Of a stretch of 12,408 bases of DNA, positions 1 to 7,214 are shown one piece after another. The translations under genes were made by a program, and so were the position numbers. Under the pieces are notes generated by a model. That model was not told the DNA's origin. It saw only the letters and a program-made list of their open reading frames with translations, and ran no database searches. Source of the DNA: Erysipelotrichia bacterium (lineage in GTDB: Bacteria; Bacillota_I; Bacilli_A; RFN20; CAG-826); contig JAAZFO010000029.1 in the NCBI GenBank assembly GCA_012511695.1, positions 1 to 12,408 on the forward strand. The letters are read 5' to 3'. Within the stretch, counting starts at the first letter, position 1. Each line of letters opens with the position of its first letter.

Positions 1-143
1 CCGTTGTTGATAGCATCACTTTTTTAGAACCGAGAAGAGATACTGACGTTGTCGAAAGTCCAAGGTTCGATGATACTTCTTCGCTAGGAAGTGGCAGCAA
101 TCTTGATGCCATTGATTTGCCTGATGAGGATCTTCCATTTTAA
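1..143 (+). CDS. ssb: Single-stranded DNA-binding protein SSB, C-terminal end (5' truncated by the window edge)
   Basis: Only the last 46 codons are present; the reading frame enters at base 3 and ends at TAA 141-143. The visible protein begins VVDSITFLEPR, which matches the last beta-strand region of the OB fold in bacterial SSB. A short disordered Ser/Gly/Asp linker follows, and the protein ends in DLPDEDLPF, the acidic SSB tail that docks replication and repair partners such as DNA polymerase subunits, RecO and PriA. SSB coats single-stranded DNA at forks. It lies 17 bases upstream of rpsR, matching the classic rpsF-ssb-rpsR operon, so rpsF is expected just outside the window. Identification rests on the C-terminal signature and the neighbour. 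Confidence 0.9.
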   Translation, partial: VVDSITFLEPRRDTDVVESPRFDDTSSLGSGSNLDAIDLPDEDLPF

Positions 144-160
144 GTTAGAAAGGGATAAGT

Positions 161-388
161 ATGAGATATAGAAAAGTTAGACCACATAGAAAAGTATGTA
201 TCTTTTGTAAAAATAAATCGAAATTTATCGATTATAAAGATGTTGATCTCTTAAAAACAATGATGACTCCAGTCGGAAAGATTTCAACGAGAAGATCGAC
301 TGGCACATGTGCCAAACACCAAAGAGAATTAGCGAGAACAATTAAAAAAGCGCGCTCAATGGCTCTTCTTCCGTATACTTCGGACTAA
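161..388 (+). CDS. rpsR: 30S ribosomal protein S18
   Basis: This 75-residue protein has the usual S18 length and sequence. An N-terminal basic segment is followed by KVCIFCKN, the conserved IDYKDVDLL core, the RRSTGTCAKHQR segment and the C-terminal ARSMALLPY. It binds 16S rRNA with S6 on the small-subunit platform. CIFC (Cys13, Cys16) together with the later Cys-Ala-Lys-His could form a zinc-binding 'C+' version of S18; that is inferred from residue pattern only. The ATG follows a GAAAGGGA ribosome-binding site at 148-155. It is the last gene of the rpsF-ssb-rpsR operon, because a hairpin terminator follows 30 bases after the stop. Confidence 0.97.
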   Translation: MRYRKVRPHRKVCIFCKNKSKFIDYKDVDLLKTMMTPVGKISTRRSTGTCAKHQRELARTIKKARSMALLPYTSD

Positions 389-417
389 AGTTACAGAAAT
401 AACAAATTTTATAAACA

Positions 418-442
418 GATCACTCTAGTGAGTGGTCTTTTT
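418..442 (+). terminator. Rho-independent terminator of the ssb-rpsR operon
   Basis: GATCACTC (418-425) pairs with GAGTGGTC (430-437), an 8-bp stem with one G-U pair and a TAGT loop. A run of five T residues follows. The position, 30 bases after the rpsR stop, fits the end of the ribosomal operon. Confidence 0.88.
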
Positions 443-521
443 AATAGCGGGACTAATGAAAAGTATTTAAAACGTTAAATTTGATCAGTAAACCAACGCC
501 TACTTTCGTGACGAAAAAAAT

Positions 522-550
522 GATTACAATACCGAGATTATTGCTATAAT
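522..550 (+). promoter_or_regulatory. Probable promoter of the SGNH lipoprotein gene (extended -10)
   Basis: TGCTATAAT at 542-550 is a perfect extended -10 element (TGnTATAAT). There is no good -35 hexamer at 522-527, but extended -10 promoters can work without one. Transcription would start near 557, giving a leader of about 30 bases with the ribosome-binding site AAGAGG at 578-583, five bases before the ATG at 589. The upstream operon terminator supports the need for a separate promoter. Confidence 0.7.
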
Positions 551-588
551 AAAAACAACGAAGAATATTGTTTCTTTAAGAGGTTATT

Positions 589-1500
589 ATGAAAAAAATA
601 TTTTTATTTTGGGTCACACTTATGGCCCTAATGACTATTGGTTGTCAAGGTCACGAACACACTTACGAACTAGTCGTAACAAAAGAGGCTGATTGGCATA
701 CTTTTATTGCCGGTAAAAATTTCGATGATAGTGGCTTAGAAGTTTCTTTACGGTGTACTCAATGCAACAAGACAACAGTGGTGACTCATAGCTTAGAAAA
801 TTCAACCGCTTTAACTATCGATCAGACTGCAGTTTTAATCAAATATGAAGACTATGAACTTTCCTATCCTATCGCTGTTAAAAACAAATACCGCATCGCT
901 TGTGTCGGTGATTCTTTGACCAAAGGTCACAGCTGGCCTAATCAATCATATCCTTCTTATTTATCGCAGTATGTTTCTAGCGATTATGAAGTCGGTAATT
1001 ATGGTGAAAACGGCATCTCTATTACTGGTTATGGTGGCTCTTGGAATAGTCCGAGCAAGAGTTATATAAAACAGACATTTTATACTAATTCATTGGCTTT
1101 TGCGCCCGACATCATCGCGCTGATGCTCGGCACTAATGATGCGACTGGTTGGGCGAATGCTGAAGCGACTTTTTTAAGTGAATATCGAGTTTTGCTCGAT
1201 GCTTATTTAGAAGCTCTACCAGCTGTAAAAATTATCATGATGGTTTCTCCACCAACGGTTTATCCAAATGCTTTTGGAATTCCTAATGACACTATTCGAG
1301 ATTATGTCAATCCCATTCAACGTGACTTAGCCGATGAATATGACTTTGAAGTCATAGACTTAAGAGAAGAGTTTGAAGAAACTGAAAACTATGCTTCTTT
1401 ATATCTCCGGCCTAATAATGATAATGTCCATTTTACGGTCGCTGGCTCGCAATATGTCGCTGGACGTGTTTGGGATGTGGCCGCGACTTTACGTTTTTAA
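589..1500 (+). CDS. Lipoprotein SGNH/GDSL-family hydrolase (probable secreted carbohydrate esterase)
   Basis: This is a 303-residue surface protein. Residues 1-18 form a lipoprotein signal peptide (MKK, hydrophobic core, lipobox-like TIGC with Cys19), so the protein is probably lipid-anchored. Residues about 33-98 resemble a bacterial Ig-like domain (FDDSGLEV, a CTQC pair at 56-59, ending YPIAV). The SGNH hydrolase domain follows, with block I GDS at 107-109 (nucleophile Ser109), a block II-like GNYGENG at 136-142, block III GTND at 181-184, and block V D-x-x-H with Asp278 and His281. The catalytic set is complete. Family members deacetylate or de-esterify polysaccharides; the substrate cannot be read here, though acetylated plant or host glycans are plausible. 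It has its own promoter and sits between rpsR and gdpP. The mature N-terminus carries an HEH motif, also seen at the module starts of the lipoprotein near 10429. Confidence 0.87.
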   Translation: MKKIFLFWVTLMALMTIGCQGHEHTYELVVTKEADWHTFIAGKNFDDSGLEVSLRCTQCNKTTVVTHSLENSTALTIDQTAVLIKYEDYELSYPIAVKNKYRIACVGDSLTKGHSWPNQSYPSYLSQYVSSDYEVGNYGENGISITGYGGSWNSPSKSYIKQTFYTNSLAFAPDIIALMLGTNDATGWANAEATFLSEYRVLLDAYLEALPAVKIIMMVSPPTVYPNAFGIPNDTIRDYVNPIQRDLADEYDFEVIDLREEFEETENYASLYLRPNNDNVHFTVAGSQYVAGRVWDVAATLRF

Positions 1501-1543
1501 AAACTAAAATTTTTTTGTTTTTGTGACATCACGTCGGATAGTT

Positions 1544-1581
1544 ATTGTCTTTTGTGTGACAATCTTAAAAAAAGATTTTTT
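1544..1581 (+). terminator. Two overlapping A/T-rich hairpins, the second a weak terminator-like element
   Basis: ATTGTC (1544-1549) can pair with GACAAT (1558-1563). AATCTT (1561-1566) can pair with AAGATT (1572-1577), followed by TTTT. The two stems share bases 1561-1563, so they cannot both form fully. The second looks like a weak intrinsic terminator for the upstream esterase gene. An attenuator-like switch is possible but unproven. Confidence 0.42.
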
Positions 1582-1598
1582 GGTGGAAAAAAATAAAT

Positions 1599-1632
1599 AG
1601 GAGGGCTGGAACTTTTAATGTTTATTAATTAA
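1599..1632 (+). other. Strong Shine-Dalgarno followed by a four-codon mini-ORF (Met-Phe-Ile-Asn-stop)
   Basis: AGGAGGG at 1599-1605 is the strongest ribosome-binding sequence in the window, yet it has no long ORF. The only nearby start is ATG 1618-1620, twelve bases downstream, which opens a four-codon frame ending at TAA 1630-1632. The gdpP ATG is 53 bases from this Shine-Dalgarno and in a different frame. It may be a leader mini-cistron or a relic of a lost gene. The 12-base spacing is long, so translation is uncertain. Confidence 0.35.
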
Positions 1633-1636
1633 TAAA
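1621..1636. repeat. Perfect 16-bp palindrome upstream of gdpP (possible operator)
   Basis: TTTATTAATTAATAAA reads the same on both strands over all 16 bases. It covers the -35 position and much of the spacer of the putative gdpP promoter, where a dimeric repressor would act. It is also purely A/T, so chance in A/T-rich DNA is a real alternative. Confidence 0.5.
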
Positions 1637-1649
1637 AAAAATCTATAAT
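1621..1649 (+). promoter_or_regulatory. Putative gdpP promoter giving a (nearly) leaderless transcript
   Basis: TATAAT at 1644-1649 is a consensus -10 box. The hexamer 17 bases upstream (TTTATT, 1621-1626) is a poor -35. Only nine bases separate the -10 from the gdpP ATG at 1659, so a start point about seven bases downstream would leave zero to three untranslated bases. No Shine-Dalgarno lies within 20 bases of that ATG, consistent with leaderless initiation. Confidence 0.5.
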
Positions 1650-1658
1650 ATACGCACT

Positions 1659-3701
1659 ATGGGTAAATCTATCAAAGTCATCAAAAACTTCTCTTTCTTG
1701 ATTATCGTTCTTGAGTTTCTCTTGGGAACAGCATTTGTTATTTTTTATTTTAACAATTTTTTTGGTGTCCAAGACCTTTTAACGACTAGACATTTCGCCA
1801 TCGCTTCTGTCATCGTTGTCATCGCCAATGCACTCTATGTTTGGAGTGTCACTTTTTTCTTATCAACCCTCAGACAAAAAACTGATTTACGGGCTGCAGA
1901 AATTATCGGTAGCGACGTGCAAGAAGCTTATAATTTTGCGATGATCGGACTCGCGGTCACCGATGATAAAAATATTGTTTTATGGACTAATGATTTATTT
2001 AAAAATCGTCATATCGATATCATGGATATGGATATCATCACTTGGCAGCCAGACCTAGCGGCACTTCGCGATGTGATCAACGTTCAACAAACGACCAAAA
2101 TTGAGATTAACTCACGGACTTATATGGTTAAGTTATTATCAGATGCGGGCTTATGGATTTTTAAAGATATCACTGATTATGAATCAATCTACAATTATTC
2201 AAAAGAGCAAGCCCCAGTTATCGGGCTATTAGAAATCGATAACTACGATGATGTCGTGCGCGGTGATGATGATTTTAATGATGTGGTCAGCAAAGTAAAA
2301 AGTAATATTTTTTCTTATGCGAAAGAATACGGCATTCTATTAAGAAGAATTAAAGATTACAGTTATTCATTGGCGTGTAATTTTGGCTCTTTCTCGCGCA
2401 TGCTTGAAGATCGTTTTTCAATCATTGATAAAGTGCGCAATGAGGCGGTAAGAGGTGAAATTCCTTTAACCCTTTCAATCGGTTTAGCACACGATTTTCC
2501 AGATGTGATTAAGTTGAATGAATTGGCGAACGAAGCCCTACATATCGCTATGAGTCGTGGTGGTGACCAAGTAGTCGTTTCGACCTATGGTCAAGAAATG
2601 CAATTTTATGGTGGCAAGAGTGAAGCGCAAGAAAAACGAAATCGTGTTAAAACACGAGTACTAGCGGACTCGCTTGTCTCGTTAATTAAAGCTTCGGAAC
2701 GCGTTTTAATTATGGGCCATGCTAATATGGACATGGACTCTTTCGGGGCTTGCTTAGGTGTCAAAGCTATTTGTACCCATTTAAAAAAATATGCTCGCAT
2801 CGTCGTCGATTTGAAAAATGTTGAATTTAAAACGCGCTCAGCGATGACTTCTACTTTTGGAAAAGAAGAGTTAGAAAAATTAATCGTTAATTCTCGTTAC
2901 GCCGACGACTTATTAAGTGGCAATACTTTGTTAGTCGTTTTAGATGTCCATATTCCAAGTATGGTGATGGCGCCGCGACTATTAGAAAAAGCGGCAAAAA
3001 TCGTCGTCATTGATCACCACAGACGCGCGGAAGAATATATTGATTCTCCTGTCTTTAACTATATCGATCCCGCGGCTAGCTCGACTTGTGAATTAATTGC
3101 TGAATTTATCAGGTTTTCTTCGTATAATCCAAAGATTGATTTGCCGAGTACTTATGCAACGGTGATGTTGTCAGGTATTTTCCTTGACTCCGCTTATTTT
3201 AAAAGTCGAAATACCGGCATTAGAACATTCGAAGCGGCGACGATTCTTAAAGAATTCGGCGCTGATAACTCCTTAGCGGATGATTTCTTAAAAGATGACT
3301 ATGAAGAACATAAAGAAGTGAATGACATCATTGCCAATCTTGAAACTCCGCATTACGGTGTCGTCATTGCCTTGGCTGATCAAGAGCGAATTTATGATTA
3401 CGCCACGATTGCCAAAGCGGCGAATAAGTGTTTAACATTTAAGGGCGTTCATTCCGCTTTTGTTGTCGGTAAAGTGAGTCAGCGTGAAATCCGTGTCTCA
3501 GCGCGTAGCGATGGCTCGGTCAACGTTTCCTTGCTCGCGGAAAAAATGGGTGGAGGCGGTCACTTTACTTCTTCCGCAATCATGTTTGACACCGTTGATT
3601 TTAGAGAAGTTAAACAGACTATTTTGGCGGTCTTAGAATCTTCGCTTAAGGAAGCTAGCAATCAAAATGCCAATAAGACAGGTGAAGAAGGTAATACATG
3701 A
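1659..3701 (+). CDS. gdpP: Membrane-bound cyclic-di-AMP phosphodiesterase GdpP (YybT family, DHH/DHHA1)
   Basis: GdpP hydrolyses c-di-AMP to pApA and so tunes potassium transport, osmotic balance and cell-wall stress. The 680 residues show the full family layout: two membrane helices (about 11-33 and 46-70), a degenerate PAS-like region (about 82-175), a degenerate GGDEF domain (about 185-310, retaining RGGDQ at 300-304), then DHH/DHHA1 domains (about 340-660). Metal-site residues are visible as His354, Asp358 and Asp360 in GHANMDMD, Asp429 in LDVH, His453-His454 in IDHH, and Asp510. The C-terminal GGGGH is at 631-635. The usual Asn-Pro-Asp of the first motif is Asn-Met-Asp here. The ATG at 1659 precedes the membrane helix directly, and an in-frame stop lies upstream at 1626. 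It overlaps rplI by four bases, matching the yybT-rplI-dnaC order of Bacillus. Confidence 0.95.
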   Translation: MGKSIKVIKNFSFLIIVLEFLLGTAFVIFYFNNFFGVQDLLTTRHFAIASVIVVIANALYVWSVTFFLSTLRQKTDLRAAEIIGSDVQEAYNFAMIGLAVTDDKNIVLWTNDLFKNRHIDIMDMDIITWQPDLAALRDVINVQQTTKIEINSRTYMVKLLSDAGLWIFKDITDYESIYNYSKEQAPVIGLLEIDNYDDVVRGDDDFNDVVSKVKSNIFSYAKEYGILLRRIKDYSYSLACNFGSFSRMLEDRFSIIDKVRNEAVRGEIPLTLSIGLAHDFPDVIKLNELANEALHIAMSRGGDQVVVSTYGQEMQFYGGKSEAQEKRNRVKTRVLADSLVSLIKASERVLIMGHANMDMDSFGACLGVKAICTHLKKYARIVVDLKNVEFKTRSAMTSTFGKEELEKLIVNSRYADDLLSGNTLLVVLDVHIPSMVMAPRLLEKAAKIVVIDHHRRAEEYIDSPVFNYIDPAASSTCELIAEFIRFSSYNPKIDLPSTYATVMLSGIFLDSAYFKSRNTGIRTFEAATILKEFGADNSLADDFLKDDYEEHKEVNDIIANLETPHYGVVIALADQERIYDYATIAKAANKCLTFKGVHSAFVVGKVSQREIRVSARSDGSVNVSLLAEKMGGGGHFTSSAIMFDTVDFREVKQTILAVLESSLKEASNQNANKTGEEGNT

Positions 3702-4150
3702 AAGTAATTTTATTAGAGGACGTTAAAAACGTCGGTAAAAAAGATCAAGTAGTCGAAGTGAGTGATGGTTATGCATTAAATTTTTTATTCCCGCGTCGCC
3801 TAGCGGTGCAGATGAGTAAAAAAAGTGCGGCCGTTTTAAAAGCTCAACAAAAACAAGAACGTGAAGATGAGACTAAATTAATTTCTAAAGCCCAAGAGCT
3901 CGCGGAAGCATTAGCGCAAATTTTCTTAGAGTTTGAAGTAAAAACTGGACGCGAAGGTAAATTATTCGGTGCTATTTCTACAAAGCAAGTGACGGATGAA
4001 TTAGATCGCCTCCATAATTTAAAGGTTGATCGCCGCAAATTCATCGATAAAGGACCATTCGATAAACTCGGTTATTACGAGATAAAAGTCGAACTTCATA
4101 AAGGGGTAATCGGAAAGATTCGATTACATCTAGTTGAGGAGGATAAGTAA
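3698..4150 (+). CDS. rplI: 50S ribosomal protein L9
   Basis: The 150-residue length is normal for L9. The N-terminal domain starts MKVILLEDVKNVGKK and contains the signature DGYALNFLFPRRLA (about 23-36); the commonly conserved Arg of GYARN is Leu here. A charged connecting helix covers about 41-75, followed by the C-terminal domain with GKLFGAIS (87-94) and a basic segment around KVDRRK. L9 binds 23S rRNA near the L1 stalk base and helps hold the reading frame. Its ATG overlaps the gdpP TGA in an ATGA junction, with AAGAAGG upstream as ribosome-binding site, so it is probably translationally coupled. dnaB starts two bases after its stop. Confidence 0.97.
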   Translation: MKVILLEDVKNVGKKDQVVEVSDGYALNFLFPRRLAVQMSKKSAAVLKAQQKQEREDETKLISKAQELAEALAQIFLEFEVKTGREGKLFGAISTKQVTDELDRLHNLKVDRRKFIDKGPFDKLGYYEIKVELHKGVIGKIRLHLVEEDK

Positions 4151-4152
4151 GT

Positions 4153-5646
4153 ATGTCGAGGATTAAATCTGTGCGCGACTTACCGTATAACGAGCAAGCT
4201 GAACAAGCTGTTTTAGGCTCTGCGCTTTTATCTAGAGAATGTCTTTATAATGTTTTCTCTATGCTCAGCGAAGATGATTTTTTCCTCGGAAAACATCAAC
4301 TTATTTATCGGGCGATTAAAAATTTATTTGACCGTCAAACTCCAGTTGATGTTCTAACAACAACTGAAGAATTGATGAACATGAAAGAGCTCGAAACCAT
4401 CGGGGGAGTCGAATATTTAAAATTATGTTCCGACGCTATGGTCGCCCTTTCTTCAATTGATTACTATGTTAATATCGTCAACGATCAAGCAGTCTTAAGA
4501 AGGCTCATTCAAACGTGTCGCGATATTGATTATAAATATTTAAATAATGAACTTAATGAGGTAAATGACTTTATCTTAAATAGTGAAGCTGCGATTAAAG
4601 TGGCGACGGAAAAAAGAAGAATTTCTGATTTCCAAACGGCGGATATCGTCGCCGAACGGGTCAAAATGACAATCGATACTCCAAGAGAAGATAAGACTGA
4701 TGGAGTTACTGGCTTAACGACTGGCTTTAGCAAGTTAAATATGATCACTCAAGGTTTTCAAGCGGGTGATATGATCGTCATCGCCGCCCGTCCTAGTGTC
4801 GGCAAAACGGCTCTAGCGTTAAACTTTGCTTATCGGGCCGCTAATCGCGCTAATAAACCGATCGCCATTTTTTCGCTTGAAATGCCCGCTGAAGCCCTCG
4901 TCAGACGGCTTATCGGTGTCGAGTCTAATGTCTCTTTAACAAAGATTTCGACTGGTCACCTCTTAGGTATTGATCGCGCGAAAGTGGCCACGGCGATTAA
5001 TCGCGTTGGCAGTCAGCCGATTTACATTGACGACTCTCCAAATATTCGTTTATTGGATATCATCGCTAAAAGCCGTAAATTACAAGCTAATAATCCTGAC
5101 TTAGGTCTAATCATCATCGACTACTTAGGCTTAGTGAGTACGGGTTCTATGACTAAACGCTCTGACTCTCGCCAAGAAGAAGTGCGTAAAACTTCACAAG
5201 CACTTAAGGCGCTAGCGCGCGAACTAAAAGTACCGATCATCGTCGTTTCTCAACTATCGCGTGATGTTGAAAAACGCGGCGAGAGCAAACGGCCAATTTT
5301 ATCTGACTTACGTGATTCTGGTTCTATTGAACAAGATGCTGATGTCGTCATGCTTTTATATCGCGAAGATTATTATAAAAATTTACGCGACTCCGGAACG
5401 GGCAATAAAAAGATGGGTAGTTTAAGTAAAGGCGAACGCTTTGAAGTGATCAGAGAACAAAAAGAAAAGATGACTGGTGAACCGATGGGTGGCGATGTCT
5501 CCCTGGTGGAAGTTAATATCGCTAAAAATAGAAATGGACAAACGGGGATGTCATACTTATTTTTCTATAAGAGTTTTGGGCGCTTTGATGAGTTGAGCGA
5601 TGAATGGCTCAGAGAAATGCATGAAGTTAGTGAAAGTATTGACTGA
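4153..5646 (+). CDS. dnaB: Replicative DNA helicase DnaB (DnaC in Bacillus naming)
   Basis: This is the hexameric 5'-3' helicase that opens DNA at the replication fork. The N-terminal primase-interacting domain is at about 11-110 (LPYNEQAEQAVLGSALL), followed by a linker and a RecA-like ATPase domain from about 185. Walker A is ARPSVGKT at 212-219 with Lys218 (many homologues have Gly first), Walker B is LIIIDYLG with Asp323, and SQLSR (366-370) and DLRDSGSIEQDAD (385-397) follow. The KNRNGQTG DNA-loop motif is at 458-465. At 497 residues it is longer than most (about 450), because residues about 409-456 form an unusually long charged Gly/Lys/Glu-rich segment before the KNRNG motif. The ribosome-binding site GAGGAGGA lies in the end of rplI. 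It is co-transcribed with rplI and walJ. Confidence 0.97.
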   Translation: MSRIKSVRDLPYNEQAEQAVLGSALLSRECLYNVFSMLSEDDFFLGKHQLIYRAIKNLFDRQTPVDVLTTTEELMNMKELETIGGVEYLKLCSDAMVALSSIDYYVNIVNDQAVLRRLIQTCRDIDYKYLNNELNEVNDFILNSEAAIKVATEKRRISDFQTADIVAERVKMTIDTPREDKTDGVTGLTTGFSKLNMITQGFQAGDMIVIAARPSVGKTALALNFAYRAANRANKPIAIFSLEMPAEALVRRLIGVESNVSLTKISTGHLLGIDRAKVATAINRVGSQPIYIDDSPNIRLLDIIAKSRKLQANNPDLGLIIIDYLGLVSTGSMTKRSDSRQEEVRKTSQALKALARELKVPIIVVSQLSRDVEKRGESKRPILSDLRDSGSIEQDADVVMLLYREDYYKNLRDSGTGNKKMGSLSKGERFEVIREQKEKMTGEPMGGDVSLVEVNIAKNRNGQTGMSYLFFYKSFGRFDELSDEWLREMHEVSESID

Positions 5647-5648
5647 CG

Positions 5649-6407
5649 ATGTATTTTCATATTATTGCTTCGGGCTCAAAAGGAAACGCGACCGTTGTCG
5701 CAAATCGAAATAGTGTTCTGCTCATCGATATGGGCATTACTTTAACGCGCTTAAAAGAAGGCCTAGCGGAAATTAATCTCGAGGTTAGTGACTTAGAAGG
5801 GGCCCTTTTTACACACAATCATACCGATCACATTTCTGGTATTAAATTTCTCTCACCGAAAATTATGTATGCCTTAGAAGGCACGCTCCCTTCTTCTTTG
5901 TCTAATGTCCTCACATTAAATGAACCGACAAAAATCGGCGACTTTGAAGTGACTCCATTTAGGACGAGTCATGACGCCCATAATTCCTGTGGTTATTTAA
6001 TTAAAGATGGTGATGAATCGCTCGTTTATATGACAGATACCGGTATATTTTTAACCGAGAACATTCCGTTAATCAAAAATCCGACTTATTTGATTATCGA
6101 GTCAAATCACGATATAAAAATGCTACTTAAAACCGAGCGCACTTTTGAGCTTAAAAATCGTATCATGTCAGACTTCGGTCATTTATGTAATGAAGATAGT
6201 GCATTGGCCGCTATTTCGATTATCGGTGATGATACTAAAGAAATAGTTTTGGCCCACCTCTCAGAAGAAGCCAACACTGCGCAATTGGCCCTGTTGGCTT
6301 ATGAAAAAGTTTTCAGTCATTTCCGGATAAATAAAGATAAATATGTGATTAGATGTGCCCACCAGCGTCAGTCTATATCCGGAGGATGCCTAATCGATGA
6401 AAATTAA
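5649..6407 (+). CDS. walJ: WalJ/YycJ-type metallo-beta-lactamase-fold hydrolase
   Basis: The 252-residue protein starts with MYFHIIASGSKGNATVV, typical of YycJ/WalJ. Metal-ligand candidates are the THNHTDH motif at 55-61 (His56, His58, Asp60, His61), His108 in TSHDAHN, Asp130 in MTDTG, and His203 in AHLSEE. GHLCNEDSA at 177-185 is also family-like. YycJ proteins are di-metal nucleic-acid hydrolases with reported exonuclease activity, linked to coordination of cell division, wall metabolism and replication. In Bacillus the gene closes the walRKHIJ operon; here it follows dnaB by two bases and walRK is not in the window. No strong ribosome-binding site precedes the ATG, so coupling to dnaB translation is likely. 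rlmH overlaps its end by 11 bases. Confidence 0.9.
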   Translation: MYFHIIASGSKGNATVVANRNSVLLIDMGITLTRLKEGLAEINLEVSDLEGALFTHNHTDHISGIKFLSPKIMYALEGTLPSSLSNVLTLNEPTKIGDFEVTPFRTSHDAHNSCGYLIKDGDESLVYMTDTGIFLTENIPLIKNPTYLIIESNHDIKMLLKTERTFELKNRIMSDFGHLCNEDSALAAISIIGDDTKEIVLAHLSEEANTAQLALLAYEKVFSHFRINKDKYVIRCAHQRQSISGGCLIDEN

Positions 6408-6876
6408 GATTTATGCAATCGGATATCTTAAAGAGATGTATCTCAAGCTCGCCATCAACGCATATGTTGAGCGGTTAAAACCATACACCAACCTTCAAAT
6501 TATTGAAGTCGCCGACGAAGCTATCGGTAATAATCCAAACGCTAAAGACATTGAAATAGCGAAAAATAAAGAAGGCAAAAAAGTTTTAAAATTACTGAAG
6601 AAAAATGAATATTTGGTCGGTCTAGACTTAACCAATAAACAATTAACTAGCGAGCAATTTGCGGTTTATTTACAAGATAAACTAGTAGCAGGACGGGCAA
6701 ATTTATCGTTCGTCATCGGGGGATCACACGGCTTAAGCAAAGAGTTAAAAGGTCGTTGCCAAGACTGGCTTGCTTTATCAAAAATGACTTTTTTACATCA
6801 GATGACGCGGTTAATTTTATTAGAACAAATATATCGCGCCTTTAAGATAAATAGAAATGAGCCTTACCACAAATGA
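6397..6876 (+). CDS. rlmH: 23S rRNA (pseudouridine-1915-N3)-methyltransferase RlmH
   Basis: RlmH is a SPOUT-class enzyme that uses S-adenosylmethionine to methylate pseudouridine 1915 in helix 69 of 23S rRNA in assembled ribosomes. The length of 159 residues matches the family. The cofactor-binding knot is visible as FVIGGSHGLS (105-114) and LSKMTFLHQMTRLILLEQIYRA (127-148), and the conserved C-terminal EPYHK is at 155-159. It starts inside walJ in another frame, using GGAGG at about 6381-6385 as ribosome-binding site. It ends in an ATGA overlap with the next gene. RlmH is encoded next to walJ in many Firmicutes, which supports both calls. Confidence 0.97.
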   Translation: MKIKIYAIGYLKEMYLKLAINAYVERLKPYTNLQIIEVADEAIGNNPNAKDIEIAKNKEGKKVLKLLKKNEYLVGLDLTNKQLTSEQFAVYLQDKLVAGRANLSFVIGGSHGLSKELKGRCQDWLALSKMTFLHQMTRLILLEQIYRAFKINRNEPYHK

Positions 6877-7214
6877 GAAATTACGAAGAATTTAAACATT
6901 TAACATATCAAATAGATCCAAGCAATCCTTTTTCCGCTCATTATGTTTTAAAAACTGGAGAGTCATTTTATATCGAACCTGTTTTTTATAATCACTTAAC
7001 CGGACTAAAGGAACGTTTTCCTGAAATCTTCTCACAACTCATAAAGGAGATGATGGCTATGGTGGAACGACATAAAAAAATTGTCTTCACCGGTAATTAC
7101 GAACGCCCTTTAACCGAAGCCGACAATTATTTATATTTTGAGATTACTGATGTCACTAATGCTATGCGCTTTTTTTATGATGATAAATCACGCGGTGACA
7201 ATTACGGCGACTAA
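6873..7214 (+). CDS. Small conserved-looking protein of unknown function at the end of the walJ-rlmH operon
   Basis: I do not recognise this 113-residue protein. It has no signal peptide, membrane helix or cysteine. It is rich in aromatic residues (several Tyr and Phe), with a predicted-helical middle (about 45-70, LKERFPEIFSQLIKEMMAMVERH) between strand-like stretches, and ends in a charged FFYDDKSRGDNYGD tail. The ATG overlaps the rlmH stop as ATGA, so it is almost certainly co-translated with rlmH. That operon position and the intact frame support a real gene, possibly with a cytoplasmic housekeeping role; no function should be assigned. Its TAA overlaps the stop codon of the convergent gene on the other strand. 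Confidence 0.72.
   Translation: MRNYEEFKHLTYQIDPSNPFSAHYVLKTGESFYIEPVFYNHLTGLKERFPEIFSQLIKEMMAMVERHKKIVFTGNYERPLTEADNYLYFEITDVTNAMRFFYDDKSRGDNYGD

Noticed and set aside
2606..2800. Minus-strand frame inside gdpP (and similar ones inside rplI, dnaB and xylA)
   Set aside because: They lie antisense to well-identified genes, without ribosome-binding sites or recognisable products.
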